In this document: positions 48,834-57,126 of the stretch, in pieces
Position numbering within the stretch: position 1 is the stretch's first letter
How the letters are laid out: each line of letters begins with the position of its first letter
Source: Mycolicibacterium crocinum
Lineage (GTDB): Bacteria > Actinomycetota > Actinomycetes > Mycobacteriales > Mycobacteriaceae
Assembly: GCF_022370635.2 (NCBI RefSeq)
Contig: NZ_CP092362.2
Coordinates: forward strand, 3,844,001-3,908,000
Direction of reading: 5' to 3'
Length of the DNA stretch: 64,000 nucleotides
Position numbers and translations under genes: made by a program
The notes under the pieces: generated by a model
Seen by the model: the letters and a program-made list of their open reading frames with translations, nothing else
Database searches by the model: none
What the model was told of the DNA's origin: nothing

Positions 48834-49937
48834 CTAGCGAGTTTTGACCTCGACAAACGGCGGCTTGACCACCTCGCACTCCAGCGGGCGGCCACGCACG
48901 TCGACAGTGACCAGCGCCCCGTCGTCGATACCGGCGTCGGTGTCGATGAGGGCAAGTGCGATACCGACTTTCAGCGTCGGCGAGAAGGTGCCCGACGTCG
49001 TGACGCCCACCGGCACCGCGCCGTTCAGCACGGTCAGGTCGGGCCGCAGCACACCGCGCCCGGTGGCACGCAGGCCACGAAGGAGCCGGCGCGGGCCGGC
49101 CTCCTTCTCGGCCAGCAGGGCATCACGGCCGAAGAAGGCGTCCTTCTTCCACCCGATCGCCCACCCGGTGCGGGCCTGCAGCGGCGAAATGTCCAGTGAC
49201 AGCTCGTGACCGTGCAGCGGGTAGCCCATTTCGGTGCGCAGGGTGTCACGCGCGCCCAGACCGGCGAGCTGTCCACCCGCGGCTTGCACCTCGGTCACCA
49301 GCGCCTCGAACACGACGGATGCGGAGTCCCACGGCGGCAGCAGCTCGTAGCCGTGCTCGCCGGTGTATCCGGTGCGGCAGACCCGCACCGGCACACCGGA
49401 GTACGTGGCGTCGGCGTAGCCCATGTAGTCCATGTCGGTGGGCAGACCGAGCGTGGCGAGCACCTCGGCCGACTTCGGCCCCTGCACCGCCAGCACGGCA
49501 TACGAGCGGTGCAGATCGGTGATCGAGATGCCTTGTGGCGCAGCCGCTTGCAGCGCTGCCACCACCGCCGCGGTGTTCGCCGCGTTGGGCACCAGGAAGA
49601 TCTCGTCGTCGCTGACGTAGTAGGCGATCAGGTCGTCGATCACCCCGCCCTCGGGCGTGCAGCACAGGGTGTACTGCGCCTTGCCCGGACCGATCCGGCG
49701 CAGGTCGTTGGTCAGCGTGGAGTTGATGAACTCCGCCGCACCCGGGCCGACGACCAGCGCCTTGCCCAGATGGCTGACGTCGAAGAGGCCGACGGCCTCG
49801 CGGGTGGCGGTGTGTTCGCCGACGGTCCCGGCGTATGACACCGGCATCAGCCAGCCGCCGAACGAGGCGAAGGTGGCACCCAGCTCGCGGTGCTGGCTGT
49901 CGAGCGGTCCAAGCAACAGATCCGATGTGTCGGTCAC
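48834..49937 (-). CDS. gcvT: Glycine cleavage system aminomethyltransferase (T protein)
   Basis: 367 residues. Tetrahydrofolate-dependent T protein that releases ammonia and forms methylene-THF from the lipoyl-bound aminomethyl group on GcvH. FGGWLMPVSYAGTVGEH, GLFDVSHLGK, RTGYTGEHGYEL and GLGARDTLRTEMGYPLHGHEL are family blocks; the Asp of FDVSH is catalytic. GTG 49937 is eight bases from TAGTGT. The other gcv genes are not in the window. Orthologue of Rv2211c. Confidence 0.94.
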   Translation of the reverse strand: MTDTSDLLLGPLDSQHRELGATFASFGGWLMPVSYAGTVGEHTATREAVGLFDVSHLGKALVVGPGAAEFINSTLTNDLRRIGPGKAQYTLCCTPEGGVIDDLIAYYVSDDEIFLVPNAANTAAVVAALQAAAPQGISITDLHRSYAVLAVQGPKSAEVLATLGLPTDMDYMGYADATYSGVPVRVCRTGYTGEHGYELLPPWDSASVVFEALVTEVQAAGGQLAGLGARDTLRTEMGYPLHGHELSLDISPLQARTGWAIGWKKDAFFGRDALLAEKEAGPRRLLRGLRATGRGVLRPDLTVLNGAVPVGVTTSGTFSPTLKVGIALALIDTDAGIDDGALVTVDVRGRPLECEVVKPPFVEVKTR

Positions 49938-49945
49938 GGCCAACA

Positions 49946-49951
49946 ACACTA
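49946..49951 (-). promoter_or_regulatory. -10 element of gcvT, leaderless layout
   Basis: TAGTGT, eight bases, GTG at 49937. Twelve bases separate it from the pepB -10 on the other strand. Confidence 0.45.
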
Positions 49952-49963
49952 GTGCCCCGCGTC

Positions 49964-49969
49964 TACTGT
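49964..49969 (+). promoter_or_regulatory. -10 element of pepB, leaderless layout
   Basis: TACTGT, eight bases, GTG at 49978. Confidence 0.5.
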
Positions 49970-49977
49970 GAATCCTC

Positions 49978-51492
49978 GTGAGCACCGAACCTGGATACGC
50001 CGCCCCCGCCGTCACCACCGCGACCTCGCTGCCTAAGCGCGCGCAGTCGGCCGTGCTGATCGTTCCGGTCGTCACCGGGTCCGATGGAGACGGCTCCCCC
50101 GCGGTGGTCGGCGGCCCGTTCCTCGACGCCGAGGCCATCGGCGAAATCCAGGTGGGTCTGCGCGCGCTGGGCGCCAAGGGCGGCGCCGAGCAGGTGACCC
50201 GGCTGCACGTGCCGTCGCTGGCGGTCGGCAGTGTGCTGGCCGTCGGGCTCGGCGGCCCGCGGGACGAGTGGCCGGCCGACGTGATCCGACGCGCCGCCGG
50301 TGTCGCGGTCCGCGCGCTGTCCGGGGTGGAGACCATCATCACCACGCTGACCGAGCTGCACCTGGAGGCCGCGATCGAGGGGCTCATCCTCGGCGGCTAC
50401 CGGTTCACCGAGTTCCGCAGCGCCAAGACCGCGCCGAAGGAACCGGGCTTAAGCAAGATCATCGCGCTGAGCACTGCGTCCGGGGCGAAGAAGGACGCCG
50501 CCCGGGCAACCGCGATCGCGACGGCCGTGGCCACTGCGCGCGATTTCGTGAACACCCCGCCGAGCCACCTCTTTCCTGGCGAATTTGCGGACCGGGCCAA
50601 GGCTTTGGGTGAAGCGGCCGGCCTCAAGGTCGAGGTGCTCGACGAGAAGGCGCTCACCAAGGCCGGATTCGGCGGCATCATCGGGGTGGGCAAGGGTTCG
50701 TCGCGCCCGCCGCGGCTGGTGCGACTGACCTACCGCGGCGCCAAGGGCAAGGGCGGCAAGACCGTCGCGCTGGTCGGCAAAGGCATCACCTTCGACACCG
50801 GCGGCATCTCGATCAAGCCCGCCGCGTCGATGCACCACATGACCTCCGACATGGGCGGCGCCGCCGCGGTGATCGCCACGGTCGTGCTGGCCGCCAAGCA
50901 GGGCCTGCCGATCGACGTGATCGCGACCGTGCCGATGGCCGAGAACATGCCGTCGTCGACCGCACAGCGTCCCGGTGACGTGCTGACCCAGTACGGCGGG
51001 ATCACCGTCGAGGTGCTCAACACCGACGCCGAGGGCCGGCTGATCCTGGCCGACGCGATCGTGCGCGCCTGCGAGGACAACCCCGACTACCTGATCGAGA
51101 CGTCGACACTGACCGGCGCGCAGACCGTCGCGCTGGGCGGCCGGACTCCGGGTGTCATGGGCAGCGTGGACTTCCGCGACCGGGTGGCGCGGATCTCTCA
51201 GGCCGAGGGCGAGAACGCCTGGGCGATGCCGCTGCCGGACGAGCTCAAGGACGACCTCAAGTCCAGCGTCGCGGATCTGGCGAACGTCAGCTCGCAGCGC
51301 TTCGCCGGCATGCTGGTCGCCGGGGTCTACCTTCGCGAGTTCGTAGCCGACGGCGTGCAGTGGGCGCACATCGACATCGCCGGCCCGGCGTACAACACCT
51401 CCGGACCGTGGGGCTACACCCCGAAGGGCGGCACCGGGGTACCCACGCGGACGATGTTCGCCGTGTTGGAGGACATCGCCGCCAACGGCTAG
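49978..51492 (+). CDS. pepB: Leucyl aminopeptidase, M17 family
   Basis: 504 residues. C-terminal catalytic domain with LVGKGITFDTGGISIKP, SDMGGAAAV and the signature NTDAEGRLILADAI that binds two metal ions; N-terminal macro-like domain for hexamer formation. Cytosolic exopeptidase in peptide turnover. In M. tuberculosis the adenylate cyclase gene Rv2212 lies between gcvT and this gene (Rv2213); here the two are divergent with 40 bases between starts, so the cyclase is absent. Confidence 0.95.
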   Translation: MSTEPGYAAPAVTTATSLPKRAQSAVLIVPVVTGSDGDGSPAVVGGPFLDAEAIGEIQVGLRALGAKGGAEQVTRLHVPSLAVGSVLAVGLGGPRDEWPADVIRRAAGVAVRALSGVETIITTLTELHLEAAIEGLILGGYRFTEFRSAKTAPKEPGLSKIIALSTASGAKKDAARATAIATAVATARDFVNTPPSHLFPGEFADRAKALGEAAGLKVEVLDEKALTKAGFGGIIGVGKGSSRPPRLVRLTYRGAKGKGGKTVALVGKGITFDTGGISIKPAASMHHMTSDMGGAAAVIATVVLAAKQGLPIDVIATVPMAENMPSSTAQRPGDVLTQYGGITVEVLNTDAEGRLILADAIVRACEDNPDYLIETSTLTGAQTVALGGRTPGVMGSVDFRDRVARISQAEGENAWAMPLPDELKDDLKSSVADLANVSSQRFAGMLVAGVYLREFVADGVQWAHIDIAGPAYNTSGPWGYTPKGGTGVPTRTMFAVLEDIAANG

Positions 51493-53234
51493 ACCACGCC
51501 GGTGCGGGCGATGCTGCGCATACCCTGCGGCAGGACCTTGGACGTGCCGTACAGCAGGTAGGCCTCGGGCGTGACGGGCCGAATCGGCTTGTCCTTCTTG
51601 ACCGACGAGACGATCGCCTTGGCGACCTTGTCCGGGCCGTAGCCGCGGCGTTGGAACATCGTCTCCAGCTGCGCGCGCCGCGTCGCGACGGCGCGCTTGC
51701 CCGACGGCGCGATCAGCGGGGTGGTGGACACGATGTTGGTGTTGATGATGCCGGGGCAGATCGTCGTCAATCCGATTCCGGCGGAAGACAATTCGGCCCG
51801 CAGACAGTCGGAGAACATGTACACCGCCGCCTTGGACGTGCAGTAGGCGTTGAGCCCCTTCAGCGGTGAATAGGCGGCCATCGAGGCCACGTTGACGATG
51901 TGGCCGCCGGTGCCGCGCTCGACCAGCCGGCGGGCGAAAGCCCGGCAACCGTTGACCACGCCGCCGAGATTGACGTCCAACACACGGTCGAATTGTTCTG
52001 CGGGGGTATCCAAGAACGCTCCGGCCACCCCGATACCGGCGTTGTTGACGACGACGTCGGGCACGCCGTGGGCGGCGCACACCTCGTCGGCGAACCGCTC
52101 GACGGCGTCGGCGTCGGAGACGTCCAGCAGGTAGGTGTGCGCGACGCCGCCGTGCGCGCCGATCTTGGCCGCGGTCTCTTTGAGGCCGGCCTCGTCGATA
52201 TCGCTGATCACCAATTCGGCGCCCTCGGCGGCGAACGCCAGCGCGGTCTCGCGGCCGATACCGCTACCGGCGCCGGTCACCGATACGAGCGTGTCGCCGA
52301 AGGGCTTTCGCGGGCGGCCGACCTGCGCCCGCAGCAGAGCGCGGCTGGCGGGTTTGCCGTCCAGGTGCTCGGCCAGTTCAGTGACCGCCGCGGCCAGCAC
52401 CTGCGGATGCGAGAACGGCGACCAGTGGCCGGAGCGCAGCTCGCGGCGCCACAAGCGGGGCACCCAGCGCGGGGTGTCGTCGTAGAGGTAGGGCCGCACG
52501 TAGGGGTCGTCGAGGTTCACGATCAGCTGCACCGGAACGTCGACGTGCAATTCCTGCGGCCTGCGGATCAGCGCCGGTAACGCGTTGGCGCGGTAGATCT
52601 TTGCGCCCCGCGCCGCGTCGTCGGCGAATGTCCCCCCGTGGTGGAGCTGATCCTTCGGGATGCCGAGCGTGATCCCGGCCTTCAAGACTCCGGCGGTCAG
52701 CCGCAGTGTCGCGGGCGCGAGCACCGGAATCGACAGCGGCAGCGTGTAGGTGAGGTGCAGCAGCTGAGCGAGCGCCTGAACGAACAGCTTCGGCCGATAG
52801 GGCCGTTTGAGCCCGTCCCGGATGTAGCGAAAAAGGTGGTGCAGGCTCGGCCCGGACACCGACGTGAACGATGCGACCCGGTCACTGGCGCCCGGCCGAC
52901 TCAGGTACTCCCAGAAGCCGATCGAGCCCCAGTCGTGGCCGAGCACGTGCACCGGTTGGCCCGGGCTCAGTTCGGCGACGACCGCGGCGAAGTCGTCGGC
53001 GAAATCGGCCATCCGGTACTTCAGGAACGACCTGGGACCTTTGGACGCGCCGGCGGCGCGGCTGTCGTAGCGGATGACGCGGAACTTGTCGGCCAGCAGC
53101 GGCACCACGGCGTCCCACAGCACGTGCGAGTCGGGCCAGCCGTGGACCAGGACGACGGTGGGGCCGTCGGGCCTGCCTTCCTCGTACACCGCAAGCCGGG
53201 TGCCGTCGGTGCTGTCGACATAGCGCATCGTCAT
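51489..53234 (-). CDS. ephD: EphD: alpha/beta hydrolase fused to short-chain dehydrogenase
   Basis: 581 residues, two enzymes in one chain. Residues about 1-300 form an epoxide-hydrolase-type alpha/beta hydrolase: VHGWPDSH (oxyanion), GHDWGSIGFW with nucleophile Asp. Residues about 315-581 form an SDR with TGAGSGIGRETALAF (NAD(P)-binding) and YCTSKAAVY (YxxxK). M. tuberculosis EphD (Rv2214c) has been linked to oxidation and epoxide handling in mycolic acid metabolism. ATG 53234 shares a base with the upstream gene stop. Overlaps the pepB end by four bases. Confidence 0.92.
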   Translation of the reverse strand: MTMRYVDSTDGTRLAVYEEGRPDGPTVVLVHGWPDSHVLWDAVVPLLADKFRVIRYDSRAAGASKGPRSFLKYRMADFADDFAAVVAELSPGQPVHVLGHDWGSIGFWEYLSRPGASDRVASFTSVSGPSLHHLFRYIRDGLKRPYRPKLFVQALAQLLHLTYTLPLSIPVLAPATLRLTAGVLKAGITLGIPKDQLHHGGTFADDAARGAKIYRANALPALIRRPQELHVDVPVQLIVNLDDPYVRPYLYDDTPRWVPRLWRRELRSGHWSPFSHPQVLAAAVTELAEHLDGKPASRALLRAQVGRPRKPFGDTLVSVTGAGSGIGRETALAFAAEGAELVISDIDEAGLKETAAKIGAHGGVAHTYLLDVSDADAVERFADEVCAAHGVPDVVVNNAGIGVAGAFLDTPAEQFDRVLDVNLGGVVNGCRAFARRLVERGTGGHIVNVASMAAYSPLKGLNAYCTSKAAVYMFSDCLRAELSSAGIGLTTICPGIINTNIVSTTPLIAPSGKRAVATRRAQLETMFQRRGYGPDKVAKAIVSSVKKDKPIRPVTPEAYLLYGTSKVLPQGMRSIARTGVV

Positions 53235-53575
53235 CAGGTCTCCAGGTCTTTCTCTCGTTGGCGGCGTCGTTCGATCCGCCGTCGGGCGTCATAGTCGCGC
53301 ATCCGCTGCGGATACCCGACTTTCTGCACGTCATAGACGGGGATGCCGAGCTCTTCGCCGAGCCTGCGGGCACCGGCCGCGCCGTCGGCCGGGCGGCGGG
53401 TCCACTCGCCGTCGGCGGCCACGAGCACGACGGTCATCGGAGTGACGCTGGTCTTGGGTTCGACGAAGGCTTCCACCCCGGTGCGCTGCGAGGCCCATTC
53501 GTGGAGGTGCCTGCGGTCGGCGGCCACCGAAGATTCACCGCGGCGGGAAGCCCGGAACCTGTCGAACAGTCCCAA
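53234..53575 (-). CDS. Conserved hypothetical protein upstream of ephD
   Basis: 113 residues from TTG 53575 (GLFDRFRASRRGESS...). No named domain recognised; a central beta/alpha part (VTPMTVVLVAADGEWTRRPADG, GIPVYDVQKVGYPQRMRDYD) and a very basic helical end (ARRRIERRRQREKDLE). AGAGGAG lies about eleven bases before the TTG. The TGATG junction with ephD implies coupled translation, so it may work with EphD. A nearby ATG option was not found; start is moderately sure. Confidence 0.7.
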   Translation of the reverse strand: MGLFDRFRASRRGESSVAADRRHLHEWASQRTGVEAFVEPKTSVTPMTVVLVAADGEWTRRPADGAAGARRLGEELGIPVYDVQKVGYPQRMRDYDARRRIERRRQREKDLET

Positions 53576-53740
53576 CTCCGATGCACTCCTCTCGATGGTC
53601 CTTTCCCTCGATGGTGCCAGAGAAATCACACGTCGCCCTGAGTGCATGCGAGTGGCCCGGCAATGACAGGATGGGTATACGACGCTGTGGTATGCCAGAA
53701 GTCCGACCCGCACGACTGACCGTTCGAGGGAGTCAACACA

Positions 53741-55528
53741 ATGGCCGTGTCCGTCCAGATGCCGGCACTCGGTGAGAGCGTCACCGAGGGAACCGTCACC
53801 CGGTGGCTGAAGCAAGAGGGCGACACCGTCGAGGTCGACGAGCCTCTGCTCGAGGTGTCGACCGACAAGGTCGACACGGAGATTCCCGCTCCCGCATCCG
53901 GTGTGCTGACGAAGATCGTTGCCCAGGAGGACGACACCGTCGAGGTCGGCGGCGAACTCGCGGTGATCGGCGAGGCGGGTGAGGAGTCCGACTCGCAACC
54001 GGCCGAGGAAGAAAAGCCGGCCGAGGAGCCCGCGGCCCAGACCGAGACCGCCAGCGAAGAGACCGAGGCGGAGCCCGAGCGGGAACCCGAGCCTGAGCCT
54101 GAGCCGGAACCCGCGCAGTCGTCCGGATCCTCCGAGTCGTCCGGTGAGGCGACGTCGGTCACGATGCCCGAACTCGGTGAGTCGGTCACCGAGGGCACGG
54201 TGACCCGGTGGTTGAAGAAGGTCGGCGACTCCGTCGAGGTCGACGAGCCGCTGGTGGAGGTGTCCACCGACAAGGTCGACACCGAGATTCCCTCGCCGGT
54301 GGCGGGGACCCTGCTGTCGATCACGGCCGAAGAGGACGACACCGTCGCCGTCGGCGGCGAGCTGGCCAAGATCGGCGATGCGGGCGCCGCACCGCAGGCC
54401 GAGTCGAAGCCCGAACCCAAGCCGGAACCCAAGCCCGAACCCAAGCCCGAGCCAAAGCCGGAGCCCAAGGCGGAACCGAAGCCCGAGCCGAAACCAGAAC
54501 CCAAGCCGGAACCCAAGCCCGAGCCCAAGCAGGCTCCCTCCCCGGCGGCCTCGGAGGACGGTGAGGCCGCAGACGGCAGCCCCTATGTCACGCCGCTGGT
54601 GCGAAAGTTGGCCGCCGAGAATGGGATTGACCTCGCCGGCGTCAAAGGCACCGGTGTCGGCGGACGCATCCGCAAGCAGGATGTGCTGGCCGCCGCGGAC
54701 GCCAAGAAGTCCAAGACCGAGGAGGCCGCCGAGGCTCCCGCCAAGGCGCCGGCGGCGGCCGTCGCACCGGCGGACGCCAATACCAGCTCGTCGCCGTTGT
54801 CGCACTTGCGCGGCACGACGCAGAAGGCCAATCGGATTCGCCAGCTGACCGCGAAGAAGACCCGCGAGTCGCTGCAGGCTACCGCGCAGCTGACCCAGAC
54901 CCACGAGGTCGACATGACCAAGATCGTGGCGCTGCGGGCCCGGGCCAAGAACGACTTCGCCGAGCGCGAGGGCGTGAACCTGACCTATCTGCCGTTCATC
55001 GCCCGCGCGGTGATCGATGCGCTCAAGGTGCACCCGAACGTCAACGCCAGCTACAACGAGGACACCAAGGAGATCACCTACTACGACGCCGAGCACCTCG
55101 GGTTCGCCGTCGACACCGAGCAGGGTCTGCTCTCGCCGGTGATCCACAACGCCGGTGATCTGTCGCTGGCCGGACTGGCCCGCGCGATCAACGACATCGC
55201 CGCCCGGGCCCGCTCGGGTGACCTCAAGCCCGACGAGCTGTCCGGCGGCACGTTCACGATCACCAACATCGGCAGCCAGGGCGCCCTGTTCGACACTCCG
55301 ATCCTGGTGCCGCCGCAGGCGGCGATGCTGGGCACCGGCGCGATCGTCAAACGCCCCCGGGTCATCGTCGACGAGCTCGGCAACGAGTCGATCGGCGTGC
55401 GATCCATCTGCTATCTACCGCTGACCTACGATCACCGGCTGATCGACGGCGCGGATGCCGGCCGATTCCTGACCACCGTCAAGCGGCGTCTCGAAGAAGG
55501 GGCATTCGAGGCCGACCTGGGATTGTGA
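53741..55528 (+). CDS. dlaT: Dihydrolipoyl acyltransferase E2 (DlaT/SucB)
   Basis: 595 residues. Two tandem lipoyl domains, each with STDKVDTEIP: lipoyl-lysines K43 and K178. Between them and the core is a 41-residue linker of repeated KPEP units (223-263), then the E3-binding domain (VTPLVRKLAAENGIDLAGVKGTGVGGRI, about 285-315) and the catalytic domain ending TYDHRLIDGADAG with the active His and Asp. E2 of pyruvate dehydrogenase and part of the peroxynitrite reductase in M. tuberculosis (Rv2215). ATG with GAGGGAG upstream. Starts a run with the epimerase, lipB and lipA. Confidence 0.96.
   Translation: MAVSVQMPALGESVTEGTVTRWLKQEGDTVEVDEPLLEVSTDKVDTEIPAPASGVLTKIVAQEDDTVEVGGELAVIGEAGEESDSQPAEEEKPAEEPAAQTETASEETEAEPEREPEPEPEPEPAQSSGSSESSGEATSVTMPELGESVTEGTVTRWLKKVGDSVEVDEPLVEVSTDKVDTEIPSPVAGTLLSITAEEDDTVAVGGELAKIGDAGAAPQAESKPEPKPEPKPEPKPEPKPEPKAEPKPEPKPEPKPEPKPEPKQAPSPAASEDGEAADGSPYVTPLVRKLAAENGIDLAGVKGTGVGGRIRKQDVLAAADAKKSKTEEAAEAPAKAPAAAVAPADANTSSSPLSHLRGTTQKANRIRQLTAKKTRESLQATAQLTQTHEVDMTKIVALRARAKNDFAEREGVNLTYLPFIARAVIDALKVHPNVNASYNEDTKEITYYDAEHLGFAVDTEQGLLSPVIHNAGDLSLAGLARAINDIAARARSGDLKPDELSGGTFTITNIGSQGALFDTPILVPPQAAMLGTGAIVKRPRVIVDELGNESIGVRSICYLPLTYDHRLIDGADAGRFLTTVKRRLEEGAFEADLGL
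54407..54529 (+). repeat. KPEP repeat in DlaT linker
   Basis: Ten four-residue units (nine KPEP, one KAEP) plus a final Lys encode a stiff, charged linker. Codons vary between units (CCC/CCG, GAA/GAG), so the DNA repeat is imperfect and has been kept by selection on the protein. Confidence 0.9.
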
Positions 55529-55532
55529 CGCC

Positions 55533-56453
55533 ATGAGCCAACCTGTAGGCGGGCTCGTCGTCGCGATCGCCGGTTCGTCCGGACTCATCGGTTCCGCGCT
55601 GGTGTCGGCGCTGCGAGCCGCGGATCATCGGGTGCTGCGGATCGTGCGCCGCGCGCCGGCCAACGGCGACGAGCTGCACTGGAACCCCGACAGCGGTGAG
55701 TTCGACCCGTCCGGTTTGGAAGGCGTCGACGCGGTGATCAACCTGTGCGGCGTCAACGTCGGCGACAAGCGATGGTCGGGGTCCTTCAAACAGAGCCTGC
55801 GTGACAGCCGCATCGGACCTACCGAGGTGATCGCGGCAGCCGTCGCCGATGCCGGTGTGCCGACGCTGATCAACGCCAGCGCGGTGGGCTACTACGGCGA
55901 CACCGGAAACCGCGTCGTCGACGAAACCGCCCCTGCCGGAGGCGGATTCCTGTCGCGGCTCTGTGTGGACTGGGAGGCCGCGGCGCTGGCCGCCGAGGAC
56001 GCCGGGGCCCGGGTGGTGCTGGCCCGTTCCGGCCTGGTGCTTTCCCCCGGCGGCGGTGTGCTCTCCCGGCTGCGGCCGCTGTTCAGCCTGGGCCTGGGGG
56101 CCCGGCTCGGCAACGGCCGGCAGTACATGCCATGGATCAGTCTGGAGGACGAGATCCGCGGGCTGCTGTTCGCGATCAACAATCCCGACCTGTCGGGTCC
56201 GGTGAACTTCACCGGACCGGCTCCGGTGACCAATTCTGAGTTCACCGCCGCGCTGGGCCGGGCGTTGAACCGGCCCACCCCACTGATGGTGCCCGGGTTC
56301 GCATTGCGCGCGCTGCTCGGCGAGTTCGCCGACGAGGGACTGCTCGGCGGTCAGCGGGCGATTCCCGCCGCCCTGGAGCGGGCTGGGTTCGTCTTCCACC
56401 ACAACACCATCGGCGAGGCGCTGGCCTACGCCACCACGTCCGCGCAGAACTAG
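55533..56453 (+). CDS. NAD-dependent epimerase family protein (TIGR01777, Rv2216-like)
   Basis: 306 residues. Rossmann N-terminus VAIAGSSGLIGSALVSAL, the family motif DAVINLCGVNVGDKRWS, SAVGYYGDTG and PWISLEDEIRGLLFA. A C-terminal DUF1731 region follows. Cellular role unknown; the family is often found near lipoate or cell division genes. Starts four bases after dlaT, so co-transcribed. Orthologue of Rv2216. Confidence 0.9.
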   Translation: MSQPVGGLVVAIAGSSGLIGSALVSALRAADHRVLRIVRRAPANGDELHWNPDSGEFDPSGLEGVDAVINLCGVNVGDKRWSGSFKQSLRDSRIGPTEVIAAAVADAGVPTLINASAVGYYGDTGNRVVDETAPAGGGFLSRLCVDWEAAALAAEDAGARVVLARSGLVLSPGGGVLSRLRPLFSLGLGARLGNGRQYMPWISLEDEIRGLLFAINNPDLSGPVNFTGPAPVTNSEFTAALGRALNRPTPLMVPGFALRALLGEFADEGLLGGQRAIPAALERAGFVFHHNTIGEALAYATTSAQN

Positions 56454-56459
56454 TACCGT
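56454..56459 (+). promoter_or_regulatory. -10 element of lipB, leaderless layout
   Basis: TACCGT, seven bases, GTG at 56467. It begins on the epimerase stop codon, giving lipB-lipA its own promoter. Confidence 0.55.
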
Positions 56460-56466
56460 CGATTAC

Positions 56467-57126
56467 GTGCGGGAATCCATCCGATCGAGCTCAGCGGGCA
56501 TGCAGGTGCGCCAGCTGGGCGTCGTCGACTACCTGGATGCCTGGCAGATGCAGCGCGAGCTGGCCGACGCCCGGGTGGCCGGCGGCCCCGACACCCTGCT
56601 CCTGCTCGAGCACCCCGCCGTCTACACCGCGGGTAAGCGCACCGAGGCCCACGAACGGCCGATGGACGGCACCCCGGTCGTCGACACCGATCGCGGCGGC
56701 AAGATCACCTGGCACGGCCCCGGGCAGCTGGTCGGCTATCCGGTGATCGGGTTGGCTGAGCCGCTGGATGTGGTGAATTACGTTCGGCGCCTTGAGGAGT
56801 CGTTGATCTCGGTGTGCGCGGACCTCGGTTTGGAGACTGGCCGCGTCGAGGGCCGCTCCGGGGTGTGGGTGACCGGAACCCGCAAGATCGCCGCGATCGG
56901 CATCCGGGTGGCGCGCGGCACCACGCTGCACGGGTTCGCCCTGAACTGCGACTGCGATCTGGGTGCGTATTCGACGATCGTGCCGTGCGGGATCTCCGAT
57001 GCCGGAGTGACTTCGCTGACGGCTGAACTGGGCCGCCACGTCGGTGTCGAGGACGTCCGCACCCGGGTCGCCGACGCGGTGTGTGACGCCCTCGACGGCC
57101 GGCTGCCCGTAAGCTTGAAGACGTGA
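56467..57126 (+). CDS. lipB: Octanoyltransferase LipB
   Basis: 219 residues. It moves octanoate from acyl carrier protein to the lipoyl domains of E2 or GcvH. The RGGKITWHGPGQLVGYPV block, GTRKIAAIGIRV with the catalytic Lys and STIVPCGISDAGVTSL with the Cys nucleophile are intact. Together with LipA next door it makes the cofactor of DlaT. GTG start about seven bases after TACCGT; end overlaps lipA in GTGA. Orthologue of Rv2217. Confidence 0.96.
   Translation: MRESIRSSSAGMQVRQLGVVDYLDAWQMQRELADARVAGGPDTLLLLEHPAVYTAGKRTEAHERPMDGTPVVDTDRGGKITWHGPGQLVGYPVIGLAEPLDVVNYVRRLEESLISVCADLGLETGRVEGRSGVWVTGTRKIAAIGIRVARGTTLHGFALNCDCDLGAYSTIVPCGISDAGVTSLTAELGRHVGVEDVRTRVADAVCDALDGRLPVSLKT

Noticed and set aside
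54407..54529. Regular short repeats that might suggest a CRISPR-like array
   Set aside because: Twelve-base units in frame inside dlaT, with no spacers; they encode the KPEP linker.
53576..55147. Long minus-strand open frame with Gly/Leu/Phe/Arg repeats opposite dlaT
   Set aside because: The repeats are the mirror of the KPEP linker in dlaT; only the far left part (53234-53575) is a real gene.
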